Shown here: positions 44,101-52,225 of the stretch, one piece after another
Numbering within the stretch: the stretch's first letter is position 1
How the letters are laid out: every line of letters begins with the position of its first letter
Origin: CAYVQF01 sp964454015
GTDB lineage: Bacteria > Myxococcota_A > Bradymonadia > UBA4248
NCBI GenBank assembly: GCA_964454015.1
Contig: CAYVQF010000002.1
Location: 176,843-240,842 of the forward strand
Length of the DNA: 64,000 nt
Direction: 5' to 3'
Translations under genes and position numbers: made by a program
Notes under the pieces: generated by a model
Told to the model about the DNA's origin: nothing
The model's database searches: none
What the model saw: only the letters and a program-made list of their open reading frames with translations

Positions 44101-45175
44101 TAGCGGCAATGGCGGACGTTTTTCCGTGGGTGGTCATAGTTTCGATGGTGCCACGGCGCGCAAACAGCATTTCTTGGGGCTGGGGGTGGAGCGCGCTGCG
44201 CTGCAGTGGTCGGGGGATAGCCATTTCATCGCGGCGTGGGATGGACCGGGTGCCTTGTGGGAGGCCAAGGGTGGCGAGGTGCTTTTTGCGCGAAACGTGG
44301 CGCCGCGCGGTGCCAAGGTCCGTTTTTTTGGTAGCGCCACGGCTTTTCACCCTTCGCGAGCGATGGTGCTGCGGGATCGCGACGGGGTGCTGGGGCTGGA
44401 CGCGGTGCGAACCCTGGCGCCGCTGTTTTTGCTGAGCTCGTCTGGGCCAGGGCAGTGGTCCGTCGTCGACCCACAGGGTATGGGGCGGCATGGGGGCGCG
44501 GGCCATTTGGCGGCGGACGGGCGCGGTGTGCGCGAGGCGTTGGTCCAAGAGTTCTCGCTTGAACCCCTGCTGACGGGCCTGCGCTTGGCCGCGACGCCAC
44601 GGCAAGATCCCTTTGCGGGGCGTGAGCCTCTGCACCTCCCCCAGACGGTGCGGGTGCAGGTCGAGACGGTGCCCGTTGGAGCCGACGTCAAGTTGCTGCA
44701 AGCGGATTTCGAGGCGACCCTGTTGGGTCAGACGCCTCTGAGCTTTGAGATGGAGAGCAGGGACGAAGCGCTGCACTTGGAGTTGAGCCGTGCCGGCTAC
44801 GCGAGTGAGAGCGTGGCCTTGGTGCCGAACACGGATCATCTGGTGGAGCGGACCATGATCGATGAATGGACGGCAGCAGAGTCTTCGTCGTTGGTCATCG
44901 AGGGCGGCGTGTCGGTGGCTTCCTTTTTGGGCTTGGTCATGTTGGAGCGGATGAACATCGACCGCTGTTTGCCGAACGCGGCGCGCGGCTTGACGGCGGC
45001 AGCGGTTGCGGTAGAGGTGCAGGTGACACCTGAGGGGCTGGTGGACCGGGTTGAGGTGTCGCATCCAGCGGCGGCGGTGCGGGAGTGTCTCGGGATGTTG
45101 ATGGGCGATTGGCGTTTTCCCAAAGGTGATGCGGCGTCTGTGATACGTTTCGTGTTCAAAGCGAGGCGCGGCTGA
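41105..45175 (+). CDS. Membrane pseudokinase-propeller-PEGA-AgmX-tail protein
   Basis: 1356 residues from the ATG giving MTSVHPDEQLL. Residues 20-270 resemble a Ser/Thr kinase fold (AEALSVLHAARLVHGAVAPVTM...LRLFDAGLYRHL), but the HRD motif reads H137-G-A, the following Lys is replaced, and DFG reads D-A-G, so it is a pseudokinase. An acidic Ala/Glu/Asp linker precedes one membrane helix at about 420-440 (LTAFVLLVAALVLTVLVVQ). A long WD40-like region then occupies about 450-1170 outside. A PEGA-type domain (VQVETVPVGADVKLL...LGQTPLSFEM) follows, and the last ~90 residues (GLTAAAVAVEVQVTPEGLVDRVEV; RECLGMLMGDWRFPKGD) match the AgmX/PglI C-terminal tail. It is probably an inside-out scaffold. 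The next gene follows by 12 bases. Confidence 0.82.
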   Translation: MTSVHPDEQLLADHYKHFRVLFRAPRGLLARGVTRGGRTELLRLVLPEEGERATLQAGLRGYWEALEAVSHPGVAWPKKVLGPAPLLGLVYASSPGAMTLADVVFAPEMAMAPAALVGRLVPVAEALSVLHAARLVHGAVAPVTMVHEKRGGEPGLRLFDAGLYRHLRPLEVREVLGAGPSPARSYPPNFASDVRAMGFTLLWLHSLSEERTSWLHGTQWPEAMVDLARRAVRKHPLRSSTLVRELRRIASQWDKLRRAGVVRERSPLLSTQGAFLGERVPWAAEEVEEEGGAREVEDLGGDGEVEDDAAAVAAAGQESASPTLGARPVSVETSETLSETPEDGTVPPPPPMEAPEKSRPRLLGVVRDDVVEEGAELDGEDALDDAALFSPRGEVVVTSHVLKPDRHYGEVERPWSSMRLRLTAFVLLVAALVLTVLVVQRVLQEDVPRQVAPAVAEGRHRALLPLQWGVHAEAVAVSRSATYVGYCSDNVGVVFAAEDLAPVGQFWPDGDGCVAMAFVGDGPDLTFADDEGRIYWVDVVGGEAPQLAGMLHARVRRLWHGRGVGEVLAEVLPDEGVAAWVAMGDGQVRGRFGWSAGAFSCAGGSEHFALLASGNQLVALSVADGSELRRLRASGRVLACAVSGDGRSLAALLEDGSLWQWSGPWATEPVNLRPAKALQASEASQLRLFYGAKAEQLWLVDDAQVWSLHSTTGYVEHGEECRRCKAARGPLWLLPSPRRHHLVRLDRDRIEAIDLADDVVLRPDVVQPVHVGSVFLPDGVRVFSVYNPRIQGGEERSGGHFARWDLVEGVQSAGLAFRGEAYAAAISEGGGRALVAVHEAGLHRVLLVDIDGFTLLASRTLGSRVTKLQWSLDERYFLVEMAYHGSALFFVGADGMSAQQAVLQEVDAWGRDKVVAIYRDSHILIWNGVDLRGEKLGGGRSSVAILSGREIRDWEVDGLVTHPFSRWAVLWGAGGALALHLESRHAVHLGVNAAEGAYFSGNGGRFSVGGHSFDGATARKQHFLGLGVERAALQWSGDSHFIAAWDGPGALWEAKGGEVLFARNVAPRGAKVRFFGSATAFHPSRAMVLRDRDGVLGLDAVRTLAPLFLLSSSGPGQWSVVDPQGMGRHGGAGHLAADGRGVREALVQEFSLEPLLTGLRLAATPRQDPFAGREPLHLPQTVRVQVETVPVGADVKLLQADFEATLLGQTPLSFEMESRDEALHLELSRAGYASESVALVPNTDHLVERTMIDEWTAAESSSLVIEGGVSVASFLGLVMLERMNIDRCLPNAARGLTAAAVAVEVQVTPEGLVDRVEVSHPAAAVRECLGMLMGDWRFPKGDAASVIRFVFKARRG

Positions 45176-45187
45176 AGTGGTGAAGCA

Positions 45188-46165
45188 GTGGTGAGAGATG
45201 TCTTGGACACGGGCTGGATGATGGATGCCAGCCTGGAAGTCATGGTGGCTTGCTTCGCGTTGGGCACCGGGGCGGGCGACCCGCAGCTCGCGGTGGTGGC
45301 GCGCCAGATGGCTGAGGACCTGGCGGAGGTGTTGACCTTGCGCCCGGGTTTCGTGACGCTGTCGCCAGCGCTGTTGGTGGAGGAGGGCGGGTCGTCTTTG
45401 CAGGGGGGGCGCCTGCGGTCGGCCTTTGCGACGTTTTTTTCCCTCCCCGAGACGCGCTGGGTGCGGGCGACGGCGGGGCGTCTTGGGGCGCAGATCGCCG
45501 TGAGCGGGCGCCTGATCGGTGAGGGGAAGGAGGTACACCTGGGGGTCAACGCGGTGGATATCGCGCGGGGGACGCTGTTGTTTTGCACGCAACAGCGCGG
45601 TGGCCGGGAGGAGGTGCCGTCTCTTCTGTGCGATGCGGGCGAGCGTTTATTGAGCGCCTTCAGCGGTGAAGCGCGGCCGCGGTGGCGCAGTGCGGTGCAG
45701 TCGCAGATCGGGACGGGGCATTTTCGGGCGTATACGAATTGGTCCATGGCGCGCGACATGGAGCGGCAAGAGGCATTGGGCTTGCGGCGCATGAACCGGT
45801 CGCGTTGGCTCGAGCGTCTGTGCTTTGCTCTGGGCGACGACGCCGCTTTTCACAAGGTGAGTCGCGTCTTGGTGTCGGCGCTGGAGTCGGGTCTGTCGCC
45901 AGCGGAGCTTCAGGTGATCCTCAAGGGCCTCAAGGGGGTGAGCGACAAGCATCTTGCGCCGATGATGGTGCTAGCGGAAGCACAGCGCCAGGCGGGTGCG
46001 CTGGCTGAGGCGCGGGGGACCTTGCGTTCGGCGGTGCGCCGTCACGAGGGGAGCGGGGCGCTGTGGTTCATGTTGGGAGAGATAGAGTCGGCGTTGAATT
46101 TGCCGAGTGCTGCGGAGTGTTTGCGGCGGGGTGGCGAGCTGGATCCGCGGCTGCGGCGGGCTTGA
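45188..46165 (+). CDS. TolB-N-like / TPR protein downstream of the pseudokinase
   Basis: 325 residues. The GTG start lies 12 bases after the pseudokinase stop; a second GTG immediately follows. No signal peptide is seen. Residues 15-150 resemble the amino-terminal fold that accompanies TolB or adenylate-cyclase TPR proteins: it finds a label for function level (AVVARQMAEDLAEVLTLRPGFVTLSPALL), then GRLGAQIAVSGRLIGEGKEVHLGVNAVDIARGTLLF, the usual 'computes, normalises, reports' beta pattern. The C-terminal third has TPR-like helices (RQAGALAEARGTLRSAVRRHEGSGALWFMLGEIESALNLPSAAECL). Tight spacing implies it works with the pseudokinase protein, probably on its cytoplasmic side. The family is not confidently recognised. 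Confidence 0.7.
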   Translation: MVRDVLDTGWMMDASLEVMVACFALGTGAGDPQLAVVARQMAEDLAEVLTLRPGFVTLSPALLVEEGGSSLQGGRLRSAFATFFSLPETRWVRATAGRLGAQIAVSGRLIGEGKEVHLGVNAVDIARGTLLFCTQQRGGREEVPSLLCDAGERLLSAFSGEARPRWRSAVQSQIGTGHFRAYTNWSMARDMERQEALGLRRMNRSRWLERLCFALGDDAAFHKVSRVLVSALESGLSPAELQVILKGLKGVSDKHLAPMMVLAEAQRQAGALAEARGTLRSAVRRHEGSGALWFMLGEIESALNLPSAAECLRRGGELDPRLRRA

Positions 46166-46472
46166 ATGGCGTGGCGCTGGGGGGTGAGGTCAGTGCGGCG
46201 TCCAGGGACACTTGTCACCGGGCCCGGGGCGCGTGGGTGTGCCACTTTGACGCGTAAGCAGCCGATCTTCGGTGTCGTCAAGGCGTCCCGATGACGGGCG
46301 GCGCCGATGCGGGGCATGACGGCGTGCCCTGGATGTGGTAGGGTCAAGGGCAGTGTGGCGTGGGCATGGCTGGCGATGATCTTGCAAGGGTCGGGCGCGG
46401 CTTGGTGTAGACTGGCAGAACCGGGTGAGGGTTGTTGTCGGTCCGATGCCCAGGAATTCAGAGGACAAGCCC
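46166..46472. other. Intergenic region before the DUF4157 gene
   Basis: 307 bases without a supportable gene. A TTGCAA box at 46382-46387 has only a poor -10 partner (TAGACT, spacing 20), so no promoter is claimed. GAGGA at 46461-46465 serves the ATG at 46473. I see nothing else structured. Confidence 0.5.
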
Positions 46473-49361
46473 ATGGTGGAACGCGTGGAAAAGAACATCG
46501 ATGCCTCTTTGTGGGAGCAGATGGACCAACTTCGTCAGCAGGTGCACGCGCACATGGATGCGGGTGAGAGCCCTGCCTTGCTTGCGTTGGCGCAGTCGTT
46601 GACCCGGTTGACCCTGCTGGCGCAGCAGGGCCAGGTCGGCGCAGAGGCGTTGACTGAGGCGCTGCATGAGATAGCGGTGGCGTTGGATGGGCACAGCGCG
46701 GCGAGTACGGCCATGACGCTCCATGCTTTGCGGGCGGCCCTGCCTGGATCCAAGGAGGAGGCGCGTCTGGCGCAGAATCACCTTCAAGTGGTGGAGCGTC
46801 TGCTGACGGCGGAAGGGGGCTGGGACAGCGAGCGCTTGGACGCGGTCCAGTCGGCGTTGCTCGCCTATGGCCGTGAGCTTTCGCTCTCAGACGGTGTGGA
46901 TGGGCCCTCGCTGGCGTCGCTGCAGCAGACGTTGCATGCGTCGATCGCTGATCAGGCAGCGGCGCTTCCGCCTCCGCCGCTTGCGGCATCAGCGGCAGAA
47001 GGGGCAAGGGACTTCCAGGCTGAGCTCTTGGCCATGATGGCGCCGCAGGGTGAGGTGCATCGTCTTTCCCTTGCGGGCGACGGTCCGCCTGAGATGGTTT
47101 TGGCGCGGGAGCCCGGCGATGGGGAGGTTGACGGGGCAGGTGGGTGGACACGCGAGGTGACGCAGGTTGCTGCGATGCAAGCGCAGGTCGCAGAGGCGCG
47201 GGCGCAGCTATCCTTTTTGCGGGAGCAGCACGCCGCGCATTGGCGCGACTCGAGTGAGGCCCAGGCGCAGCTCGCGGCACGCGCCGCGCAGGTGGCAGCC
47301 TTGGAGCAGCAGGTGCTGGCGAGCCAGCGGCGTTTGGCCGAGGCCCAGGGGCAGGCGGAGCATCGTGAAGAGGTTGCTCAGGCCGTGATGGCGACCCAGG
47401 ATGCGGCGCGCGCCATGTTGGCGTCTGAGATGAGCTCTCTCGGCGGGATCGCGCAGCGCATGGGCTCGATCCTGGCGCAGCTCGTCGTGGGTGGATCAGA
47501 AGAGCAGATCGCCCGGGTGAAAGCGTTGGCTGCGGGAAGCTGGCGCACAGTGGAGCAGATCGAAGGGATAGGCAGCGAGCCGCGCGTGCATGACGTGCAG
47601 CAGGTGGTGGCAGAGGTGCAACGCAGCGTCGCGATGGCCCTCGAGGGTCTGGACTTCGCCGCGGGCAGCAGCGATTACGTCCAACTGCGCAACCTGGCCG
47701 AACAGAGCGCGCGGGCCGGGCGCCGAGCGGTGCAAGCGGTGACGGCGGCGCACTTCGCCATGCCGCTGCCCGATGTGACGCTGGATGTGGCTGACGACGT
47801 GGCGCGAGACAGCCACGCTTATGTCGAGGCGGCCGAGTTACTGGCAGTGCAGCGCGCGCGTTATAGTGGGCGGGCCTATCAGAGCCTCCTTTCCCAGGAC
47901 AAGCTGCTGGTGCGGGAAGAGACGCTGGCGCCTCTCGGTGACTTTGGGCGCACTCAGGTGCGGGCGTTGGCACCCGTGCCCAAGCCCGAAGTAGCCCCGA
48001 TGCCGGCAGCCGCGCCGGGGTCGCGGCGGCTCGAAGCGATCCAAGCCGACGCGAAGGATCGCTTGCGGGTGATCGACGGCCTGAGCGGCAGCGCCCAGGC
48101 CGATGGCGTGGCCTTCTTTGCGACGCACTCAGGCCTGGAGCCGGTTCACAATGCGGCAGTGGCGACGCGCTTGGTATCCCAGCATCAGAATTTCAGCGCG
48201 AGTGTGGGGAGTCGCACCGCTGGGATGGATTATTCTGGGCCGATGGCGCGCAAGCTGAATTCTCTGATGAAAGCTCTGGGTTCGATGGGGCTGCAGGCGT
48301 CGACCCGGCGTGAGTTGGGCTTTACGACCTCTTCTGCCTTCGAGATGGCGGCGCAAGATTCACCTCTCTTCAAGCGGGTGCGTTTTGACAAGGGTTCGTC
48401 GGCGGCACAGGACTACATGCCTGCGCTGCGCAAGGTGGCGGGCTTGAGTCACGGACCGCTGCGCAAGCGACACGACCCGCATGGGGCGGATCCGCTACGC
48501 AAGATGGACAAGGATGGTGAAGGGATTGACCTGCGGGACGCCAACTTGGATTTGGTGAAGATCATCGAGGAGAAGTTTGGCAACGCTGGTCCCAAGGGCG
48601 AACAGATCGCCGCTTACGGTGAAGATCCCACCCAGGGAGAGAGCTATCAGAAGGTCGTGGAGAACGAGTTTTCGCGCGTGGCCGTAGCGGTTTCGCAGTG
48701 GGTTGGCAGCCGTCTGCAGAACATCGCCGAGCGCGGTAGTGCGAAGCCGCGTGATCTCTTCGTCTCGGGGCAGCTCGATCCTGAGACACTGGTCAGCAAC
48801 CTCAAGAGTGAAGCCAAGCAGATTCCGACGGCCGTCAGGGAGAAATTGGCGCCCTTCATCGAGAGTGACGTGGCGGACGTCAAGGTCTACACGGGCCCCA
48901 TCGCCTCGATGGCGTCCTCCGCCATGGGGGCGCACGCCTTTACCTTGGGCAAGCACGTCTTCTTTGCCCAGGACCGTTTCGATATCTCTTCGCCTGAAGG
49001 CCTGGGCTTGCTGGCGCACGAGCTGCAGCATACGCGGCACTTCGATCGCGCTGGCACGGTGGAGCAGAAGGAGCAGGAGGCCGAGGGCATCGAGCAGCGT
49101 GTCCGGCGCGCCTTTAGCCCACTGGAAGACAAGTTCCTGGCGTTGGAGGATCGGGGGCGGCCCGGCGGCGGTGGACAGGCCCTGCGTGCGGCCAAGTCGG
49201 TGAACGATTTCAAGGTCTCAGAGCCCGTCCCTCCCAACAAGGGCGGTTTCAGACCGAATTACGATCCCGAGGTCATTCTCGACAGCGTCACGGAGATCAT
49301 CCTCGAGTGGATGATGGAGTCCTTCCGTGCAGAACGGGAGCGCGCTGGCGGCGGCGAGTAG
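46473..49361 (+). CDS. Coiled-coil protein with DUF4157 (eCIS-core) metallopeptidase-like domain
   Basis: 962 residues; the ATG with GAGGA 7 bases upstream is preferred over in-frame starts at 46425 and 46446. There is no signal peptide. Residues 1-190 are helical; about 225-310 form a strong coiled coil (VAEARAQLSFLREQHAAHW; QVAALEQQVLASQRRLAEAQGQAEH). The middle has further helices and basic stretches. The DUF4157 domain lies at about 805-870: VKVYTGPIASMASSAMGAHAFTLGKHVFFAQ then LLAHELQHTRH, with the zinc motif H849-E850-x-x-H853. DUF4157 proteins are associated with extracellular contractile injection systems and with some toxins and scaffolds. No eCIS sheath, tube or baseplate gene is in the window. 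A strong terminator follows, ending this + strand run. Confidence 0.88.
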   Translation: MVERVEKNIDASLWEQMDQLRQQVHAHMDAGESPALLALAQSLTRLTLLAQQGQVGAEALTEALHEIAVALDGHSAASTAMTLHALRAALPGSKEEARLAQNHLQVVERLLTAEGGWDSERLDAVQSALLAYGRELSLSDGVDGPSLASLQQTLHASIADQAAALPPPPLAASAAEGARDFQAELLAMMAPQGEVHRLSLAGDGPPEMVLAREPGDGEVDGAGGWTREVTQVAAMQAQVAEARAQLSFLREQHAAHWRDSSEAQAQLAARAAQVAALEQQVLASQRRLAEAQGQAEHREEVAQAVMATQDAARAMLASEMSSLGGIAQRMGSILAQLVVGGSEEQIARVKALAAGSWRTVEQIEGIGSEPRVHDVQQVVAEVQRSVAMALEGLDFAAGSSDYVQLRNLAEQSARAGRRAVQAVTAAHFAMPLPDVTLDVADDVARDSHAYVEAAELLAVQRARYSGRAYQSLLSQDKLLVREETLAPLGDFGRTQVRALAPVPKPEVAPMPAAAPGSRRLEAIQADAKDRLRVIDGLSGSAQADGVAFFATHSGLEPVHNAAVATRLVSQHQNFSASVGSRTAGMDYSGPMARKLNSLMKALGSMGLQASTRRELGFTTSSAFEMAAQDSPLFKRVRFDKGSSAAQDYMPALRKVAGLSHGPLRKRHDPHGADPLRKMDKDGEGIDLRDANLDLVKIIEEKFGNAGPKGEQIAAYGEDPTQGESYQKVVENEFSRVAVAVSQWVGSRLQNIAERGSAKPRDLFVSGQLDPETLVSNLKSEAKQIPTAVREKLAPFIESDVADVKVYTGPIASMASSAMGAHAFTLGKHVFFAQDRFDISSPEGLGLLAHELQHTRHFDRAGTVEQKEQEAEGIEQRVRRAFSPLEDKFLALEDRGRPGGGGQALRAAKSVNDFKVSEPVPPNKGGFRPNYDPEVILDSVTEIILEWMMESFRAERERAGGGE

Positions 49362-49381
49362 GTCTTGGCGAAGGTGCAAAA

Positions 49382-49411
49382 GGCCGTGGGCTGCTTCCCA
49401 CGGCCTTTTTT
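49382..49411. terminator. Strong bidirectional intrinsic terminator
   Basis: GGCCGTGGG (49382-49390) and CCCACGGCC (49397-49405) form a perfect 9-bp stem with a 6-base loop, flanked by AAAA before and TTTTTT after (49406-49411). It lies between the ends of the convergent DUF4157 and YIP1-like genes and can end both transcripts. Confidence 0.93.
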
Positions 49412-49420
49412 GTGGTGCTC

Positions 49421-50224
49421 TCAGGTCAGCGCAAAGATCCCCAGGCCAGAGAGGAAGAGGATGGGAATGCTGATGGCGATGACGGCTCGCATGACACTGA
49501 GTCCTTGCGCGAGGCGAACACCGATGGAAAGCAGGACCACAAAGGCGACCATGGCCACGAAGGTGCCAGCAACGGGGATGAGCAGTAGGAGTCGCGCCGC
49601 CATGGCGTAGGCGACAATTTTGAAAGAGAGCAAGAGACCGCGGTGCTGAGGATGGAGGATGCGGATGCTGAGGTGGAGTAAGAGCCCGTAGAATAGGATT
49701 TCCGCGGCGGTGGTAAAAGGCAGCGCCAAGATGATGAGCAGGGTCAAGGCTTGGGGAGGGATGCTGTACTGCCGTTGCAGCTCGAGCAAGCTCGCCTGGG
49801 CTTCCGGCGCGGTTGGCAGCAGTAGCAGGGCTAGCAGGGCGCCGGTGAAGGCGCAGATGAAGCCAAAGAGCAAGGCGAAGTGGGCGTAGCGCTGGGGGTC
49901 GAGGTGGAGGAAAAAGCGCGAAGGGCGCAGGGCGAGGTGGGCCAAGGTGCCAGGGAGTTGGCGCAGCGTCTTGGGCTCGAGGTTCTCTTTGGGGTTGTAT
50001 GGGATGGTGGCGTTGGCAGCGCCGTGCTCCAGATGCCTTGGTGTGGCACACTGGGGGCAGCGCATGAGGTTGTTATCGCTGTCAGGCCTGGTACATGCCG
50101 CACAGAGGAGATCGCCGCATCGAGCGCAGACGGCGATGGCTGGATGGAAAGGGTGGCTTTGGCAGCAGTAGGGCCATTCGGCATGGTTCAAGGAGGTGCA
50201 GGGCGTTGGATCCCCAGGGATCAT
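49421..50224 (-). CDS. Zinc-finger YIP1-type membrane protein coupled to ffh
   Basis: 267 residues. The N-terminal ~65 residues are a B-box-like zinc-binding module with many Cys/His (CCQSHPFHPAIAVCARCGDLLCAACTR, then MRCPQCATPRHLEHG). About five membrane helices follow (HFALLFGFICAFTGALLALLLL; ALTLLIILALPFTTAAEILFYGLLL; LLLLIPVAGTFVAMVAFVVLLSIGV; VIAISIPILFLSGLGIFAL), the YIP1/DUF1282 pattern common in myxobacteria. The ATG overlaps the ffh stop by 3 bases (ATGA junction), so it is translated in step with Ffh. Both genes end before the strong terminator at 49382. A link to membrane-protein insertion is suggested only by this coupling. Confidence 0.82.
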   Translation of the reverse strand: MIPGDPTPCTSLNHAEWPYCCQSHPFHPAIAVCARCGDLLCAACTRPDSDNNLMRCPQCATPRHLEHGAANATIPYNPKENLEPKTLRQLPGTLAHLALRPSRFFLHLDPQRYAHFALLFGFICAFTGALLALLLLPTAPEAQASLLELQRQYSIPPQALTLLIILALPFTTAAEILFYGLLLHLSIRILHPQHRGLLLSFKIVAYAMAARLLLLIPVAGTFVAMVAFVVLLSIGVRLAQGLSVMRAVIAISIPILFLSGLGIFALT

Positions 50225-51834
50225 TTCTTCCCCTGTTTGCGTGCCTTTCTGGCGAGTTTGCGCTTCTTTTTCGTTTTATCCTTCTCGACGGGGCTCTGGC
50301 GCACCATCTGACCTTTGAACCCAGGCGGGGTGTAACCTCGTGGTAGCCCAGGGGGCAGCATGGGCTGCTGTCCCATGCCGGGCATACCGGGCATGCCGGG
50401 CATGGCCGCCTGCTGCATGATGGACCCAAAGATCTCATTGAGATCCATGTTTTTCATTTGGCGGTAGGCGTCGACATGCTTGAGGCCGGGGATCTTGCTC
50501 ATCCAGCCCGTGTTCTGGCCCAAGCGCCCCATCATTTCACGCATGGCGGCGAAGCGCTGCATGAGATCGACCACATCTTTGACTTGTCGTCCCGAGCCCT
50601 TGGCGACGCGTGTTTGCCGCCCTTTGGCATACATCAAGTCGGGGTTGCGGCGCTCTTTCTCGGTCATGGATTCGATCATCGACTTGATTCGGACCAGCTC
50701 GTAGTCGTCGACGGTGAGTTTATCGGCCATGCCGGAGAAGAAGGGCATCCGCTCCAAGACATCGCGCAGGGAGCCCATCTTTTGAATGGTGTTGATTTGC
50801 TCCATGAAGTGGTGGAAATTGAAGTTGCCGCTGAGCATGTCTTCGGCGTCAGCTTCTGCTTTCTCCTCGTCGACGATGCGATCGAAGTCCATCATGATGT
50901 CGACGATGTCACCGAAGCCGAGGATGCGGCTCGAGAGGCCGTCAGGGCGGAACTCCTTGAGGCGATCCATCTGCTCGCCTTCACCGATGAACTTGATGGG
51001 TTTGCCCGTGACCTCTTTGATCGAGAGCGCGGCACCGCCACGGGCGTCGCCATCGAGCTTGGTCATGATGAAGCCGTCGAGATCGAGGCGCTCATTGAAC
51101 TGGACGGCAGTGTTGACGGCGTCACGGCCGATCATGGCGTCGCAGACGAGCAAAGTGTTCTCGGGCTCGCTCTCCTCGACGATTTCTTCGAGCTCGCCCA
51201 TCAGGACGTCGTCGACAGCGAGTCGTCCGGCTGTGTCGAAGATGATGAAGTCGTGGTGATTTTCGGCGGCGAAGTCGATGGCATCCAGGCAGATGTCGAC
51301 GGGATCGGCTTCGGGATCGGCGTAGACGTGGACGCCGATCTGCTCACCGAGCACCTGGAGCTGTTTGATGGCGGCGGGGCGATAGACGTCACCGGCGACC
51401 AGCAGTGGGCGGGCTTGGTGACGATCCTTGAGCCAGAAAGCGAGCTTCGCAGCGGTGGTCGTTTTTCCGGAACCTTGCAAGCCGACGAGCATGATTTTGG
51501 TGGGTCCCTCGGTAGCGAGGCGGAGCACCTGCTCGTCTACGGGCCCCATGAGGGCTTCGAGCTCCTCTTGGCAGATTTTGATGAAGTGCTGGCCTGGCGA
51601 GGCCTTGAGCACTTGACCGGAGCGATCCTTGGCTTTGACCTTGACGACTTCACCGAGTGAGCGCTCCTTGACTGCGTTGAGGAAGCGCTTGACGACATGG
51701 TAGTTGACGTCCGCTTCGAGCAGGCTGGCTCGGATGTCTTTCAGGGCGTCGTTGATGTTCTCTTCGGTGAGCTCACGGGTACCTTTGAAGCGATGGGTGA
51801 TATCCCGAAAGCCTTTTGAGATGGTCTCGAACAT
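50221..51834 (-). CDS. ffh: Signal recognition particle protein Ffh (SRP54)
   Basis: 537 residues, longer than the usual ~450. Ffh binds signal peptides and 4.5S RNA and, with FtsY, targets nascent membrane proteins. The start is the ATG giving MFETISKGFRDITHRFKG; upstream sequence is untranslated leader. The GTPase has G118-L-Q-G-S-G-K124-T, DVYRPAAIKQL, IIFDTAGRLAVDD and TKLDGDARGGAALS. The M domain follows (PGLKHVDAYRQMKNMD and Met-rich helices), with the SRP-RNA-binding segment KGSGRQVKDVVDLMQRF. A Pro/Met/Gly-rich stretch (about 455-490) and a very basic tail (KTKKKRKLARKARKQGKK) extend the C-terminus. A TTGACA promoter lies about 100 bases upstream. Confidence 0.97.
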   Translation of the reverse strand: MFETISKGFRDITHRFKGTRELTEENINDALKDIRASLLEADVNYHVVKRFLNAVKERSLGEVVKVKAKDRSGQVLKASPGQHFIKICQEELEALMGPVDEQVLRLATEGPTKIMLVGLQGSGKTTTAAKLAFWLKDRHQARPLLVAGDVYRPAAIKQLQVLGEQIGVHVYADPEADPVDICLDAIDFAAENHHDFIIFDTAGRLAVDDVLMGELEEIVEESEPENTLLVCDAMIGRDAVNTAVQFNERLDLDGFIMTKLDGDARGGAALSIKEVTGKPIKFIGEGEQMDRLKEFRPDGLSSRILGFGDIVDIMMDFDRIVDEEKAEADAEDMLSGNFNFHHFMEQINTIQKMGSLRDVLERMPFFSGMADKLTVDDYELVRIKSMIESMTEKERRNPDLMYAKGRQTRVAKGSGRQVKDVVDLMQRFAAMREMMGRLGQNTGWMSKIPGLKHVDAYRQMKNMDLNEIFGSIMQQAAMPGMPGMPGMGQQPMLPPGLPRGYTPPGFKGQMVRQSPVEKDKTKKKRKLARKARKQGKK

Positions 51835-52225
51835 CGTTGTCGGTCCGTCGTGTTGTCGCCGTAAGCGACGGTTTGTTTGGATAGCGCCGTGAAGGTCAGG
51901 GCGGCCGCGCGCCCAGGTCCGTACAGCGGGCCGGAAGCATAGTCGGCAAGGGTGCAGGGTGTCAACGTGGCTCTTGGACCGATGCGGCATGCGGGCGCGC
52001 ATGTCCCCCATGGACGGCTGGTGCTGCCGTGGTGGTGGCGCCGATGTAGGAAGAGGCGGAGGGTAGGGCGGCAAGGTGCTTGGGCCTTCTTTGGGGGGGG
52101 GCGCTACCAGCACAAGGGCAGGTGGGCCGATGGCGGCTTGACGCAGGTGGGCGTTGGTGCTACCTAGCGCACGGATTCCTGGTGAGAAGGACGGCTGCGA
52201 GAATCTCCGGATGAGGAGGTGGGCG
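51835..52225. other. Divergent intergenic region ffh / DUF6209 gene
   Basis: 391 bases. It holds the ffh promoter (51936-51965) and leader. Nearer the DUF6209 gene there is an uninterrupted G9 run (52093-52101) in G-rich sequence. No gene and no SRP RNA signature was recognised here. Confidence 0.55.
51936..51965 (-). promoter_or_regulatory. sigma70-type promoter for ffh
   Basis: On the minus strand TTGACA (51960-51965), an 18-base spacer and TATGCT (51936-51941) form a good promoter. The transcript would start near 51929, leaving a leader of about 95 bases with a small GTCGC/GCGAC stem. Confidence 0.6.

Noticed and set aside
46042..47973. Minus-strand frame of about 640 codons opposite the DUF4157 gene
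   Set aside because: Same low-complexity Pro/Arg/Ser shadow character, no ribosome site, covers a well-supported gene.
51835..52225. Possible SRP (4.5S) RNA next to ffh
   Set aside because: The conserved GGAAGCAGC-type apical loop was not found here.
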